Part shown: positions 7,373 through 17,415 of the stretch, piece by piece | How the letters are laid out: every line of letters starts with the position of its first letter | How positions within the stretch are numbered: position 1 is the stretch's first letter | Assembly (NCBI RefSeq): GCF_002174125.1 | Contig: NZ_NEXX01000001.1 | Coordinates: 62,001 to 126,000 of the forward strand | Direction of reading: 5' to 3' | Source of the DNA: Acinetobacter populi | GTDB taxonomy: Bacteria > Pseudomonadota > Gammaproteobacteria > Pseudomonadales > Moraxellaceae | Length of the DNA: 64,000 nucleotides | The notes under the pieces: generated by a model | Database searches by the model: none | What the model was told of the DNA's origin: nothing | The model's input: the letters and a program-made list of their open reading frames with translations, nothing else | Program-made: the position numbers and the translations under genes

Positions 7373-9994
7373 ATGGAAAATTCTGTGATTTCAAACCAAA
7401 ATGCTGTCCACAATGCTATTACCGAAACACAATCTCATGCTCAGCCTTTTCAACTTGAACAAAATCAATCGAGTGCCTTAAACAATCCACACATTGGTCA
7501 GACCATTTCGCAAACCAGATTGCAAACGCAACAACTGACCCATATTCCCGACCTAGAAAAAATTCCAAGTTCGACCAAACGCATTAAGCCCCTAAACAAT
7601 TTTTTAGGGCAAGACCGTGCCAAGGCTTCAGTAGAAGCAGGCATTAGCCTACCTTACTCCGGCTATAATATTTTTGCTGTCGGTACCGCAGGTCTGGGTA
7701 AACGCACCATGATCAAGCGTTTACTGCAACAACATGCCAAAGAATTGCCAACACCACCAGATTGGGTGTATGTCAATAATTTTGAAGATGCCCGTCAGCC
7801 AATTGCCTTGCAACTAACCGCAGGACAAGCACCAAAATTCCAAAAAGCCATACATGACATGTGGATTGCGATTTTGCAACAACTGGAACGTCGTTTTGGC
7901 GCAGAAGTGTATCAAAAGCAAATTGAAGCCATCCGTGGGCAAATCAGTCAACAACAACAAAATGCCCTGATTGAACTGACACAAGAAGGTGAAACCCTGT
8001 CCTTAAAACTGGTGTCCAAAAATGAAGAACACTGTTTTGTGCCCTATGATGCCAGCACTACAGAAGCGCCGGAACTGACACAAGAAGATATTGACGCCTT
8101 GAGTTCCAAAGAGCGGATCAAAATTGCTTCCAATATGCGCTATATGGACAAAAAACTCGAGCGTCTAGGTTCCAAGCTGGGAAGTTTGGAAGATATCGCG
8201 CGAGATAAAGTGGTTGATCTCAATCATGATATCGCCAAACAAGTGGTTGAACCAAAAATCAAAGCCATTTTAAATCGCTTTGAACACGTAGAAGGTCTGG
8301 AACGCTATCTGACACTGTATGCAAAGGATATTATCAATCATGTTGAATTGATTCTGGATCGTGAAGAAGAAGATTTTAGCCCGACCACATTTAACCGTGT
8401 CCCTGCCCGTTATCAGGTCAATGTGATTACCACACACAAGCTTAATTCTGGCGCACCGGTTATTTTTGAGGATTTTCCAACCCATTACAACCTATTGGGT
8501 CATGTGGAACAGCTCACGCAAATGGGTACCATCACTACCGATTTTACTTTGATCCGTTCTGGTTCATTACATCGTGCCAATGGTGGCTTCTTGATTCTAG
8601 AAGCAGAACAACTGCTGGAACATGCCTATGCTTGGCAAGGTTTAAAACGTGCCTTGAAATCGGGACAATTGAAGCTCTCATCACTGGAACATATGCTGAC
8701 CTTGACCGGCAGTATTTCCATCGAACCTCAAGCCATTCCCCTGCACGTCAAAGTGATTTTGCTGGCAGAGCCACAAATTTATTATGAAATTCTGGAATAT
8801 GAACCGGAACTCGGCAGCGTCTTTAAAATCCGTGCCGATTTCACCGACACCCTGACCCGCAATGAAGAAAATGAGCAGGCCTACATTCATCTCATTGTCG
8901 ACTATGTACAGGCAGATAAATTACTGCCTTTTGACCGTTCTGCTTTGGCAGCATTACTGACCGATTCCAGCCGTCAGGCCGAAGATCAGAAATCGCTTTC
9001 TTTACACGCCTCTACACTAGGGGATTTAATCAGAGAAGCCAATCATCATGCGGTTCAAAAAAATGAAACAATTGTCACTGCCGAGCATATTGGTCTTGCT
9101 TTAAAGCATCGTCAATATCGTCTGGGTTATCTGCGTGAATTGTACTGGCAGGATTTATCGCGTGGTACACAATTAATTGAAACCAAAGGCTATCGTCTGG
9201 GGCAAATCAATGCCTTATCGGTGATTCATTATGCCGATGTCGAGTTTGGTTTGCCCTCTCGTCTGACTGCCTCGGTATATCAGGGCGGCGGCGATATTCT
9301 GGATATTGAACGCAGCGTAGAGCTAGGCGGTTCGTTACATGCCAAAGGCGTGTTATTGATGGCAAGCTTCCTGAAAGCCCATTTTGGACGCACCCAAACC
9401 CTCCATTTCTCTGCGGCACTGGCGTTTGAACAAAGTTATGGTGCAGTCGATGGCGATAGTGCAACTGTTGCCGAACTGTCTGCTCTCATCTCTGCCATCA
9501 GCCAGATTCCGATTGATCAATCCTGGGCTATCACTGGTTCCATGAACCAATTGGGACAAGTCCAGCCGATTGGCGGTGTGAATGCCAAGATTGAAGGCTT
9601 CTTTGATGCCTGCAAATTACAAGGCTTTACCGGTAAACAAGGCGTCATCATTCCACGACAAAACATGCAACATTTGATGCTGCGTCAGGATGTAATTGAT
9701 GCAGTTGAACAAGGACAATTCCATATTCATGCCATCGATACCATTGAACAGGCACTGGAAATCCTGATGTCGCGTGCAGTGGGTACACTGGACAAAAAAG
9801 GTCGTTATAGCAAGGATTCTATTTTTGCTGCGGTAATGGAACAGTTGGAATATTGGCAAGCCGTCGAAGATGGTGATATTGAAGAGGAACAAAAGAAGAA
9901 AAAGAAAAAAACCAAGAAAAAAGCCAAACTAAAAGATGAGCAGCCTGTTGTAGATGAACTGGAAAAAACCGCTGCCAATCCTAAATCATCATAA
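7373..9994 (+). CDS. Lon-like ATP-dependent serine protease (S16, YcbZ/LonH type)
   Basis: Protein of 873 aa combining an AAA-type ATPase region with a C-terminal Lon (S16) protease domain, like E. coli YcbZ. An ATP-binding GTAGLGKR lies near residues 104-111. The Ser-Lys dyad is Ser696 in DGDSATVAEL and Lys739 in GGVNAKIEGF, 43 residues apart as in Lon. No large N-terminal Lon substrate domain is present. A lysine-rich tail (about residues 841-856, encoded by an A-rich run near 9893-9940) may bind nucleic acid or substrate. Start ATG 7373 has a poor ribosome site. A strong terminator follows. Substrates of this subfamily are not known from sequence. Confidence 0.85.
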   Translation: MENSVISNQNAVHNAITETQSHAQPFQLEQNQSSALNNPHIGQTISQTRLQTQQLTHIPDLEKIPSSTKRIKPLNNFLGQDRAKASVEAGISLPYSGYNIFAVGTAGLGKRTMIKRLLQQHAKELPTPPDWVYVNNFEDARQPIALQLTAGQAPKFQKAIHDMWIAILQQLERRFGAEVYQKQIEAIRGQISQQQQNALIELTQEGETLSLKLVSKNEEHCFVPYDASTTEAPELTQEDIDALSSKERIKIASNMRYMDKKLERLGSKLGSLEDIARDKVVDLNHDIAKQVVEPKIKAILNRFEHVEGLERYLTLYAKDIINHVELILDREEEDFSPTTFNRVPARYQVNVITTHKLNSGAPVIFEDFPTHYNLLGHVEQLTQMGTITTDFTLIRSGSLHRANGGFLILEAEQLLEHAYAWQGLKRALKSGQLKLSSLEHMLTLTGSISIEPQAIPLHVKVILLAEPQIYYEILEYEPELGSVFKIRADFTDTLTRNEENEQAYIHLIVDYVQADKLLPFDRSALAALLTDSSRQAEDQKSLSLHASTLGDLIREANHHAVQKNETIVTAEHIGLALKHRQYRLGYLRELYWQDLSRGTQLIETKGYRLGQINALSVIHYADVEFGLPSRLTASVYQGGGDILDIERSVELGGSLHAKGVLLMASFLKAHFGRTQTLHFSAALAFEQSYGAVDGDSATVAELSALISAISQIPIDQSWAITGSMNQLGQVQPIGGVNAKIEGFFDACKLQGFTGKQGVIIPRQNMQHLMLRQDVIDAVEQGQFHIHAIDTIEQALEILMSRAVGTLDKKGRYSKDSIFAAVMEQLEYWQAVEDGDIEEEQKKKKKKTKKKAKLKDEQPVVDELEKTAANPKSS

Positions 9995-10036
9995 CTTAAA
10001 GTGGTTACGACTACTGTGATCATGATGTGAGCCCAT

Positions 10037-10073
10037 AAAAACTAGCCTGATATTTTTATCAGGCTAGTTTTTT
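10037..10073. terminator. strong bidirectional terminator
   Basis: ACTAGCCTGATA (10041-10052) pairs with TATCAGGCTAGT (10057-10068), flanked by AAAA before and TTTTTT after. It serves the protease gene on + and the amidohydrolase operon on -. Confidence 0.88.
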
Positions 10074-10082
10074 ATCATCATG

Positions 10083-11453
10083 CTAAAACGAATTTTGTAA
10101 TTCGTTAATTGCCTGCCCATGTCGACTTAACCATTGCTCTCGTCGTCTAAACAACTCCGGTGCAGCCAAATTGACCTGATCAATTAAATCCTGCAAGTCG
10201 GCATGTAATAACTTGCCATTTTTTACAACCACTTCACCATTGACCATGGTCATTCGCACATCCTGCCCCTGTACTGCATGCACCAGATTGGTGTGGAGAT
10301 TAAATAACTTGCCCTGATCAATCAAAGGGGTCATACGGGGCGTTGCAATATCAACGGCAATCATATCGGCATACTTACCGACTTCAATTGAACCAATGGA
10401 TTTTTCCATGCCTAATGCCCGTGCGCCCACACTGGTCGCCATCTGACAAACCGACCATGAATCCAGTGCCGCAGCATCTAATTGGGAAAATTTCGCTAAT
10501 AACGAGGCTGTTTTCATTTCTTCAAACATATCCAGATTATTGTTTTCTTTTTCTCCATCTGTACCCAGTCCAACAGCCACACCTTGCGCCAACATATCGA
10601 CAATCGGTGCTGCGCCGGAAGCAAGTTTCATATTGGAAATCGGATTATGTGCCACACCAACCTGATGATCTCGTAGAATCTTAATTTCTTCGGCATCCGT
10701 CCAGACACAATGTGCCAGTAGACAATGCGGTACATCAAGCAATCCAAGCTTTTCAAGTGTTTGAATCGGGCGCATACCATAACGCTTTAGATTTTCTGCA
10801 ACATCATAGCGGCTTTCATTACTATGGGTATGAAAACCGGTTTGATAGTCATTACTCAGCTTTAAAATGCGTTGCAACGCTGCTGGTTCTGCATAAAATA
10901 AATGCTCCAGCCCTACCCAGACATTAATCCGACCATTCGCTTGTTGATGCCAACGCTGAATCAAGGCTTCATTACTATCCAAAGTTTCAAAATAGTCATG
11001 ATCTGGATGTTCTGCAACATAAGGGACCAAGACTGCACGTATTCCCAGATTTTTTGCAGCTTCGGCACTGCCATCCATATAACGCCACATATCTACTATT
11101 GTGGTTGTACCGGACAATAACGCTTCTGCATAACATAAATAAGAAGCAACTTTTGCGTCATTCGCCTGCAATACCCGATGCATTGGATCAATATATTGCT
11201 GCAACCAATCCCATACCGGCAATCCTTCGGCTGTTCCCCGCAACAATCCGGAATGACAATGGCTATTGATCAATCCCGGCATTAATACAGCATCGGCATA
11301 ATGCTGTATTTCTACCTCAGGATAGCGTTGTGTCAACTTATGTAGCGAATCAACCGCCTGAATAATACTGCCATCAATCAATACCGCTCCTTGGGCAATA
11401 CAGTCCAGCGCAGCATTCATGGTCAATACATAGTCAGCACTGATAATCTTCAT
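10083..11453 (-). CDS. amidohydrolase / deaminase (TRZ/ATZ, cytosine- or guanine-deaminase superfamily)
   Basis: Metal-dependent amidohydrolase of about 456 aa that probably deaminates a nitrogen heterocycle in the cytoplasm. Metal-binding features include PGLINSHCH near the N-terminus, FHTHSNES in the middle, the LLAHCVW histidine and GLGTDGEKENNN with the metal aspartate. ATG 11453 has a GGTG ribosome site; an upstream ATG at 11471 is in frame but has none. It is the last gene of a minus-strand run with two permeases, an ABC ATPase and a BMP-type binding protein, so it likely acts on the imported compound. Candidates are an aminopurine, pterin or triazine-like ring; the exact substrate is unresolved. 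Confidence 0.82.
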   Translation of the reverse strand: MKIISADYVLTMNAALDCIAQGAVLIDGSIIQAVDSLHKLTQRYPEVEIQHYADAVLMPGLINSHCHSGLLRGTAEGLPVWDWLQQYIDPMHRVLQANDAKVASYLCYAEALLSGTTTIVDMWRYMDGSAEAAKNLGIRAVLVPYVAEHPDHDYFETLDSNEALIQRWHQQANGRINVWVGLEHLFYAEPAALQRILKLSNDYQTGFHTHSNESRYDVAENLKRYGMRPIQTLEKLGLLDVPHCLLAHCVWTDAEEIKILRDHQVGVAHNPISNMKLASGAAPIVDMLAQGVAVGLGTDGEKENNNLDMFEEMKTASLLAKFSQLDAAALDSWSVCQMATSVGARALGMEKSIGSIEVGKYADMIAVDIATPRMTPLIDQGKLFNLHTNLVHAVQGQDVRMTMVNGEVVVKNGKLLHADLQDLIDQVNLAAPELFRRREQWLSRHGQAINELQNSF

Positions 11454-11499
11454 TCCATCACCAAACTTCATTTACAATTTAAAAGAAACAACGCTTAGA

Positions 11500-12420
11500 T
11501 CAAGGCACAAAAGTTTTACCCAGTGAAGCTGGCAAGTTCATTTTCAATAATTTTTTATCACGAGAAATAATCACCAATACAATAATGGTTGCAACATACG
11601 GTAAGGCAGCTAAAAACTCATTCGGAACATTAATACCCAGTGCCTGTGCATGAAATTGCAAGATGGTTACGCCACCGAACAAATAAGCACCCAACATCAA
11701 ACGGGTTGGTTTCCATGCAGCAAATACCACCAGTGCAATGGCAATCCAGCCACGCCCTGCCACCATATTTTCAATCCACATTGGCGTATAAACTGTCGAT
11801 AAAAATGCACCACCAATGCCTGCCATCAAACCACCAAACAACACTGCACCATAACGAATTGCCAACACGTTATATCCCATAGCATGTGCACTCTCTGGCG
11901 ATTCACCTACCGCTTTTAACAACAAGCCCAGACGTGTTTTTGCCAGTACCCACCAAACAATGAAAAAGGCCAGAATAGACAAATACACGACATAGTTTTG
12001 CTGGAATAAAATCGGCCCAATGAAAGGAATCTCTGACAATAATGGAATATTTAAACTACCCAAACCCGGCAAAGCAGTACTGACATAATTTTGCCCGATA
12101 AAGGCAGAAATCCCGATACCAAAAATCGTCAATGCCAAACCACAGGCCGATTGATTGGTACTTAAAGATAACGTAAAAAAAGCAAACATCAGTGCCATGA
12201 TCATACCTGCCAGCCCACCAACCAGTAAGGCACTGGCGACACTGGCTTCGTATTGTGCGGCAAAGGCAAAACCGGCAATTGCACCCACCAGCATCATGCC
12301 TTCTACCCCCAGATTAATCACTCCGGTACGTTCGGAAACCAATTCACCTAAACCGGCAAAAATCAGTGGTGTTGCTGCTGCCACAGTTCCTGCCAAAATT
12401 GCTGTAATATCTAAAACCAT
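11500..12420 (-). CDS. nucleoside-type ABC transporter permease (second)
   Basis: Inner-membrane permease of 306 aa, BPD_transp_2 family (NupQ/YufQ-like), with eight to ten hydrophobic helices. The conserved early block ELVSERTGVINLGVEGMMLVGA is the standard signature of this permease in BMP-linked transporters. ATG 12420 has GAGGA eight bases upstream. It lies 30 bases after the partner permease and 46 bases before the amidohydrolase, in one apparent operon. Together with its partner it should form the membrane channel for a nucleoside or nucleobase-like solute. Confidence 0.9.
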   Translation of the reverse strand: MVLDITAILAGTVAAATPLIFAGLGELVSERTGVINLGVEGMMLVGAIAGFAFAAQYEASVASALLVGGLAGMIMALMFAFFTLSLSTNQSACGLALTIFGIGISAFIGQNYVSTALPGLGSLNIPLLSEIPFIGPILFQQNYVVYLSILAFFIVWWVLAKTRLGLLLKAVGESPESAHAMGYNVLAIRYGAVLFGGLMAGIGGAFLSTVYTPMWIENMVAGRGWIAIALVVFAAWKPTRLMLGAYLFGGVTILQFHAQALGINVPNEFLAALPYVATIIVLVIISRDKKLLKMNLPASLGKTFVP

Positions 12421-12450
12421 TTTGTGCGTCCTCTTACTGTTGACAACAAG

Positions 12451-13542
12451 TTATTGACTGGCTAAAGCATCAGCTGCTTTAACTTTTTTCTTGGCAAAAC
12501 GATAGCGGTTTTCAATCAGGGCATCAGACGCCAACAGGAAAAATAGTAATAAGCCCTGAAAAATCCCGGTAATTGCAACAGGTAGTTGTAATTGCATTTG
12601 TGCCATTTCACCACCCAGATAAATCAGTGCCATAAACAGACCAGATAACACGATGCCCAGCGGATTCAATCGTCCCAAATACGCCACGATAATGGCTGCA
12701 TAACCATAACCCGGAGAAAGATTTGGATTGAGCTGACCAATCGGGCCTGCCACTTCACAAATCCCTGCAATGCCCGCCATCATTCCGGAAATAATCAAAC
12801 TGGTCCATACTGCATGTTTGGCAGAAAAACCCGCATATCGAGCCGCAAGAGGTGCCTGTCCGCTGACTTCCAATTTATAGGAGCTCATGCTTTTTTTCAC
12901 AAATATCCAAAAGACGATGACTGCGATGATGGCAATAAAGATTGATGCGTTGACCCGTGTTCCTTCAAAAATAATCGGCAAGGTTGCACTTTCACTAAAC
13001 ATAATGGTTTGTGGAAAATTCATGCCATCTGGATCACGCCACGGCCCATTGATCAAATACAGTAAAATAAACATCGCCACATAATTCAGCATCAATGTGG
13101 TCAGGGTTTCTTCGGCATTAAAATGGGTTTTTAAGATTGCCGGGATACCACCCCAGATTGCACCGCCTAATGCACCCATGATGATCATCAAAGGTAGAAT
13201 CCAGAAACCGACCTGATTCTGAAATAAAATGGCTACACCACCACCAAAAATTGCACCCATGATGAGCTGACCTTCGGCACCGATATTAAATAACTTGGCA
13301 CGAAAGCCAACGGCCAGTCCCAACGCAATCAGAATCAATGGACTGGCTTTAATCACCAGCTCACTCCAGCCATAGGACGTAGTAATCGGCTCAATAAAAA
13401 AAACATACAATGCCTGTAGAGGATCCACACCCAACAGCATGAATAAAATACTGCCTACAATCAGCATTGCCAGTAATGCAACAACTGGAGAGAGCCACTT
13501 CATTAAGCGAGAAGGATGTTCTCGAGGTTCTAATAAATGCAT
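12451..13542 (-). CDS. nucleoside-type ABC transporter permease (first)
   Basis: Inner-membrane permease of 363 aa, BPD_transp_2 family (NupP/YufP-like). It is longer than its partner, with a charged N-terminal stretch before the first helix. The segments GFRAKLFNIGAEGQLIMGAIFGG and FNAEETLTTLMLNYVA are typical of this family. ATG 13542 has AGGTG five bases upstream. It sits 31 bases after the ATPase gene. Its role is the second half of the transmembrane channel. Confidence 0.9.
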   Translation of the reverse strand: MHLLEPREHPSRLMKWLSPVVALLAMLIVGSILFMLLGVDPLQALYVFFIEPITTSYGWSELVIKASPLILIALGLAVGFRAKLFNIGAEGQLIMGAIFGGGVAILFQNQVGFWILPLMIIMGALGGAIWGGIPAILKTHFNAEETLTTLMLNYVAMFILLYLINGPWRDPDGMNFPQTIMFSESATLPIIFEGTRVNASIFIAIIAVIVFWIFVKKSMSSYKLEVSGQAPLAARYAGFSAKHAVWTSLIISGMMAGIAGICEVAGPIGQLNPNLSPGYGYAAIIVAYLGRLNPLGIVLSGLFMALIYLGGEMAQMQLQLPVAITGIFQGLLLFFLLASDALIENRYRFAKKKVKAADALASQ

Positions 13543-13573
13543 TTTGTCACCTAGTTTTAGTCAACACTTCTCA

Positions 13574-15181
13574 TCACACATGTGCTGATGGGGCTTGGGA
13601 ATCTTTCATTTCCGTATGCTGTTCACGATGAATGCCGGACATTAACAAACCAATTTGTTCGGCATTGGTTTCCCGTGTCACAATGGATTGCGATAATTCC
13701 CCACTGGCAAGCACACAAATACGGTCACTGATTTCAAAAAGTTCTTCCAATTCTTCAGAAATCACCAAAATAGCGACACCCTGTCGGGACAAATCAATTA
13801 AGGTTTGACGAATAAACATGGAAGCACCGACATCAACGCCCCAGGTCGGCTGCGAAACAATTAAAAATTTCGGCTGTTGCAGGATTTCCCGTCCCACAAT
13901 AAATTTTTGTAAATTACCACCAGACAAGGAACGGGCTTCGGCATCTGCCCCACTGGCCTTCACACTGAATTTGGCAATACACTGCTCGGCAAATTGTCTA
14001 GTTTTGGCAAAATCAATCAGGCCCAGTTTGGTTAAACCATGTCGAAATGCAGTCAATAAGGCATTTTGTGACAAGCTCATATTCGGCACAGCACCACGTC
14101 CAAGACGCTCTTCCGGAACAAAGCCCAGACCCAGATTACGACGTTCACCTGCCTTTAAACTGCTAATATCACGACCTTCCAGACTGATCTTGCCAGTCTT
14201 GCCAATGGTTTCACCTGAAAGCAAAGACAGCAATTCGGCCTGACCATTGCCGGAAATCCCGGCAATACCAATGATCTCACCAGTTTTGACTTCCAGATTG
14301 ATGTCCTTAAGTGAAACGCCAAATGGATCATCCGAAAGATAATCAAGATGTTCTACCTGAAATAATGCAGTTTGTTCACCAGCATAGTCACTACGCACAT
14401 AAGTCGGCAATTCCCGTCCAATCATCAGCCGAGCCAAATCACTGGTACTTTGCTCCCGCGGATCGACATTTCCTGTAACCCGGCCATTACGCAAAATTGT
14501 GGCCTCATCACACAGGTCTTTAATCTCATGTAATTTATGACTGATATACAGAATAGAAACACCCTGTGCCGAGAGTTGACGCAAGGTTTTAAACAACTGC
14601 TGTACCGCCTGTGGAGTCAACACGGAAGTTGGTTCATCCAAAATAATCAAGGATGGACTCTGCAATAAACAACGAATAATTTCGACCCGTTGCCGTTCGC
14701 CCACGGACAAGGAATACACTTCACGACGTGGATCCACGGGTAAGCCATATTGTTCGGAAACTTCAATAATTTTTTTACTCAATTCGGCAAGGTCAATTTT
14801 GTCATCCAGACCGAGTGAAATATTTTCAACGACAGTAAGCGTTTCAAATAAGGAAAAATGCTGATAAACCATGCCAATACCCAGCTTTCTTGCCATTGCC
14901 GGGCTATCAATCCGAACTTCCTTGCCATTCCAGGCAATTTGACCGGTATCTGCTTTGGTCGCACCATAAATGATTTTCATGAGCGTGCTTTTGCCAGCCC
15001 CGTTCTCACCTAAAATGGCGTGAATCTGACCCGGTTTGACTTTTAAATTTATACTGTCATTGGCTTTAAGCGAATTATAGCTTTTACTGATATTGATCAA
15101 TTCCAGACGCGGAATTGACGTCATTGCAAGAGGTTTATCCGCCGATGTTGTATTTAATAAATCTTCAGATACATTCATCAT
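13574..15181 (-). CDS. nucleoside-type ABC transporter ATPase (two NBDs)
   Basis: Cytoplasmic ATPase of 535 aa with two fused nucleotide-binding domains (NupO/YufO, sugar/nucleoside CUT2-like layout). Domain 1 has Walker [10 protein letters not shown] at 58-66, signature SVGERQR and Walker [10 protein letters not shown]. Domain 2 has a degenerate Walker A region (GISGNGQAE) and signature LSGGNLQK, with the Walker B glutamate replaced (LIVSQPTWG). That asymmetry is normal for this family, where only one site hydrolyses ATP well. Two adjacent ATGs (15181 and 15178) are possible starts. It follows the binding-protein gene after a 10-bp hairpin and precedes two permeases. Confidence 0.9.
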   Translation of the reverse strand: MMNVSEDLLNTTSADKPLAMTSIPRLELINISKSYNSLKANDSINLKVKPGQIHAILGENGAGKSTLMKIIYGATKADTGQIAWNGKEVRIDSPAMARKLGIGMVYQHFSLFETLTVVENISLGLDDKIDLAELSKKIIEVSEQYGLPVDPRREVYSLSVGERQRVEIIRCLLQSPSLIILDEPTSVLTPQAVQQLFKTLRQLSAQGVSILYISHKLHEIKDLCDEATILRNGRVTGNVDPREQSTSDLARLMIGRELPTYVRSDYAGEQTALFQVEHLDYLSDDPFGVSLKDINLEVKTGEIIGIAGISGNGQAELLSLLSGETIGKTGKISLEGRDISSLKAGERRNLGLGFVPEERLGRGAVPNMSLSQNALLTAFRHGLTKLGLIDFAKTRQFAEQCIAKFSVKASGADAEARSLSGGNLQKFIVGREILQQPKFLIVSQPTWGVDVGASMFIRQTLIDLSRQGVAILVISEELEELFEISDRICVLASGELSQSIVTRETNAEQIGLLMSGIHREQHTEMKDSQAPSAHV

Positions 15182-15237
15182 TCATGCTCTATTTTATGGC
15201 CACGTCTAGCATCATCTACACGCTAATGAAAATTGGA

Positions 15238-15261
15238 GATTGTGGTTCGTAAACCACAATC
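15238..15261 (-). other. intercistronic stem-loop
   Basis: GATTGTGGTT (15238-15247), loop CGTA, AACCACAATC (15252-15261): a perfect 10-bp stem with a 4-nt loop between the binding-protein and ATPase genes, without a T run on the coding strand. Such hairpins commonly protect or partly terminate the binding-protein mRNA so it is made in excess. Confidence 0.6.
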
Positions 15262-15282
15262 CGGATTCATAATATCGATCCA

Positions 15283-16383
15283 TTATTTTGGTAAAGAACC
15301 TTCTACACCTTTAACGTAATAGTTCATTTTGCTTAATGAAGCATCAGTCAGATATTTACCTTGAGCAATCACAAGCCCACCAGCCTGATTGTAGATCGGT
15401 CCAGTAAATGGATGGAATTTGCCACTTTGAATGGCATCACGTACTGCCAATGCTTTGGTTTTTGCAGCTGCTGAAACGCCCGGACCAAAGTTTTCAATAT
15501 TGACTGCACCCTGACGCACGCCATACCAGATTGAACTTGGTTTCCATGTTTTATTGGCAACCTGTGTCATCACAGGCGTATACACTTTTTCCCAATGTAG
15601 AACCGAAGCTGCCAAATGTGCTTTGGGACCGAATTTACTCATATCTGAATCCCAACCAAAGGCAAATTTGCCTTTTTGTTCAGCTGCCTGTACCACCGCT
15701 GGAGAATCGGTATTTTGCATAAGTACATCCGCACCTTGTGAAATCAAAGCCAGCGCAGCATCACGCTCTTTACCCGGGTTAAACCATGAATTAACCCAAA
15801 TCACTTTGGTTTTGATTTTAGGATTAACACTTTGTGCACCCAGCGTATAGGCATTGATATTACGTACTACTTCCGGAATTGGGAAAGAAGCCACAACACC
15901 AAGTACATTGCTTGTGGTTTTCTGACCTGCAACCACACCAAGCATGTAGGCACCTTCATAGGTTCTTACATCATACACACCCAGATTTTTTGCTGTTTTA
16001 TAGCCAGTTGCATGCATAAACACGACATTTGGGAATTGTTTTGCCACTTTCTCCATGGCATTCATATAACCAAACGATGTCGCAAAAATAACTTTATTGC
16101 CTTGTTGAGCAAGTTGACGAATCACACGTTCGGCATCGGCTGTTTCCGGTACATTTTCAATATAAGAAGTCTTAAATTTACCTGCCAACTGTTGTTCTGC
16201 CTTGATTCGGCCCTGATCATGAGAATAAGTCCAACCATGGTCACTGGTTGGTCCGATATAGACAAATGCGGCTTTATCCACTGCATATGCCTGCCCCAGA
16301 CTGAACAGTCCTACAGTACCTGATGCAATTAATACTCCGGCTAATTTTTTTAATCCGGTTTTAAGCTGGCGAATATGTTGCAT
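15283..16383 (-). CDS. BMP-family periplasmic substrate-binding protein
   Basis: Periplasmic solute receptor of 366 aa in the Bmp/PnrA family, which binds purine nucleosides or related compounds for ABC import. An N-terminal signal peptide with hydrophobic core (LAGVLIASGTVGLF) ends at a likely AYA cleavage site before Val35. There is no lipobox cysteine, so it should be soluble in the periplasm. The mature start AAFVYIGPTSDHGWTYSHDQG is the family signature. ATG 16383 has GGAG eight bases upstream. It is the first gene of the transporter operon, with its own promoter region after the terminator of the deaminase gene. Family ligands beyond nucleosides exist, so the ligand is an inference. Confidence 0.9.
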   Translation of the reverse strand: MQHIRQLKTGLKKLAGVLIASGTVGLFSLGQAYAVDKAAFVYIGPTSDHGWTYSHDQGRIKAEQQLAGKFKTSYIENVPETADAERVIRQLAQQGNKVIFATSFGYMNAMEKVAKQFPNVVFMHATGYKTAKNLGVYDVRTYEGAYMLGVVAGQKTTSNVLGVVASFPIPEVVRNINAYTLGAQSVNPKIKTKVIWVNSWFNPGKERDAALALISQGADVLMQNTDSPAVVQAAEQKGKFAFGWDSDMSKFGPKAHLAASVLHWEKVYTPVMTQVANKTWKPSSIWYGVRQGAVNIENFGPGVSAAAKTKALAVRDAIQSGKFHPFTGPIYNQAGGLVIAQGKYLTDASLSKMNYYVKGVEGSLPK

Positions 16384-16543
16384 TTGATTTTCTCCAAAAT
16401 ATATGTCATGGCAAAATATTTATAGTTCTATTCTGGATTAACCCAATCCGGTATAAAACGACATATAAATATTTCTACTTCAATCATTATTGCAATAACT
16501 GTTCCAACTTTTATTTTTTATTTAAAATGACCGAAAAAATATT

Positions 16544-16582
16544 AAAAAAAATATCCAAGTGAGATTTATTCCAACTTGGATA
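16544..16582 (-). terminator. terminator of the deaminase gene
   Basis: On the minus strand, TATCCAAGT (16582-16574) pairs with ACTTGGATA (16560-16552), followed by a run of eight T (16551-16544 region). It ends the deaminase transcript. The remaining ~160 bases to 16384 should hold the transporter promoter; I could not fix its boxes. Confidence 0.8.
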
Positions 16583-16651
16583 GAAATAAAAAATGATGAA
16601 TGTATAATTTTAGTGCATAATTTTTTTATTTATAATGCTACGTGTTTCATT

Positions 16652-17137
16652 TTAACGCACTTGCCAGAAGTCCATTTGCATTTTTGCAGTTTCTTCTTCT
16701 ACTTCGGGCACTGGTCCAATTAAATCGACATCTTTCTGGCAATGATCAAACACATATTTTGAATCCACACTCATGGTCGGATTTTCGGCATGATTCCCTG
16801 TACATTCTAGTAAGCGCTTCTCTGTCATGCCATAAACCACTCGACCAATATTGGCCCAATAGATGGTGCCAGAGCACATACAGCAAGGCTCCACCGCAGT
16901 ATATAAAGTACATTGCCATAAATAATCCGCCGGATAATTGGTTGCTGCCACCCGTGCCAAGGTCGCTTCTGCATGGTTGACCGTATCAATATTACATTGT
17001 GTGAGCAACACTGTTTCATGATCAGGAGCCACTAGAACTGCACCAAAAGGGTGATGACCTAATGAAATTGCACGACGACCGACCTCATTGGACAGACGCA
17101 GGAAACGAAGAATTTGGGTATGGCTTGGTCGACTCAT
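16652..17137 (-). CDS. nucleoside/nucleobase deaminase (CDA fold, guanine-deaminase-like)
   Basis: Small zinc deaminase of 161 aa in the cytidine/dCMP/tRNA-adenosine deaminase fold. Zinc ligands are His55 with catalytic Glu57 (HAE) and Cys85/Cys88 in PCCMC. The arrangement matches stand-alone guanine/nucleoside deaminases of the GuaD type rather than TadA, which carries different flanks. It lies between the Rieske operon and the transporter operon and has terminators on both sides, so it appears to be its own unit. Context suggests it deaminates an aminopurine or related imported base, giving two deaminases in one cluster. Confidence 0.85.
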   Translation of the reverse strand: MSRPSHTQILRFLRLSNEVGRRAISLGHHPFGAVLVAPDHETVLLTQCNIDTVNHAEATLARVAATNYPADYLWQCTLYTAVEPCCMCSGTIYWANIGRVVYGMTEKRLLECTGNHAENPTMSVDSKYVFDHCQKDVDLIGPVPEVEEETAKMQMDFWQVR

Positions 17138-17310
17138 GATTTTACTCGCTTAAAACAGGATCAATTTAAAATGTTCTTATTATAAATAGCATATAATTTT
17201 ATTTATTCGCAATATAAATCAATATTAACTTTTCCTCTTAATTTTAGAATCAATAATTTTTAGAAAAATAAAGTCACCATTAAAATAGAATACACATATT
17301 TTAATTAACT

Positions 17311-17347
17311 AAAAAAACACCTAATCCATTTAATATCTGGATTAGGT
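17311..17347 (-). terminator. terminator of the Rieske/reductase operon
   Basis: On the minus strand, ACCTAATCC (17347-17339) pairs with GGATTAGGT (17327-17319), followed by G then a run of seven T. It closes the reductase-oxygenase transcript. Confidence 0.88.
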
Positions 17348-17415
17348 ATAAATTAACTTCAATCTATTTACACTTTAGAATTTTGGGAGAAAAGAATAAA
17401 TAGCGAAGTCTAAAT

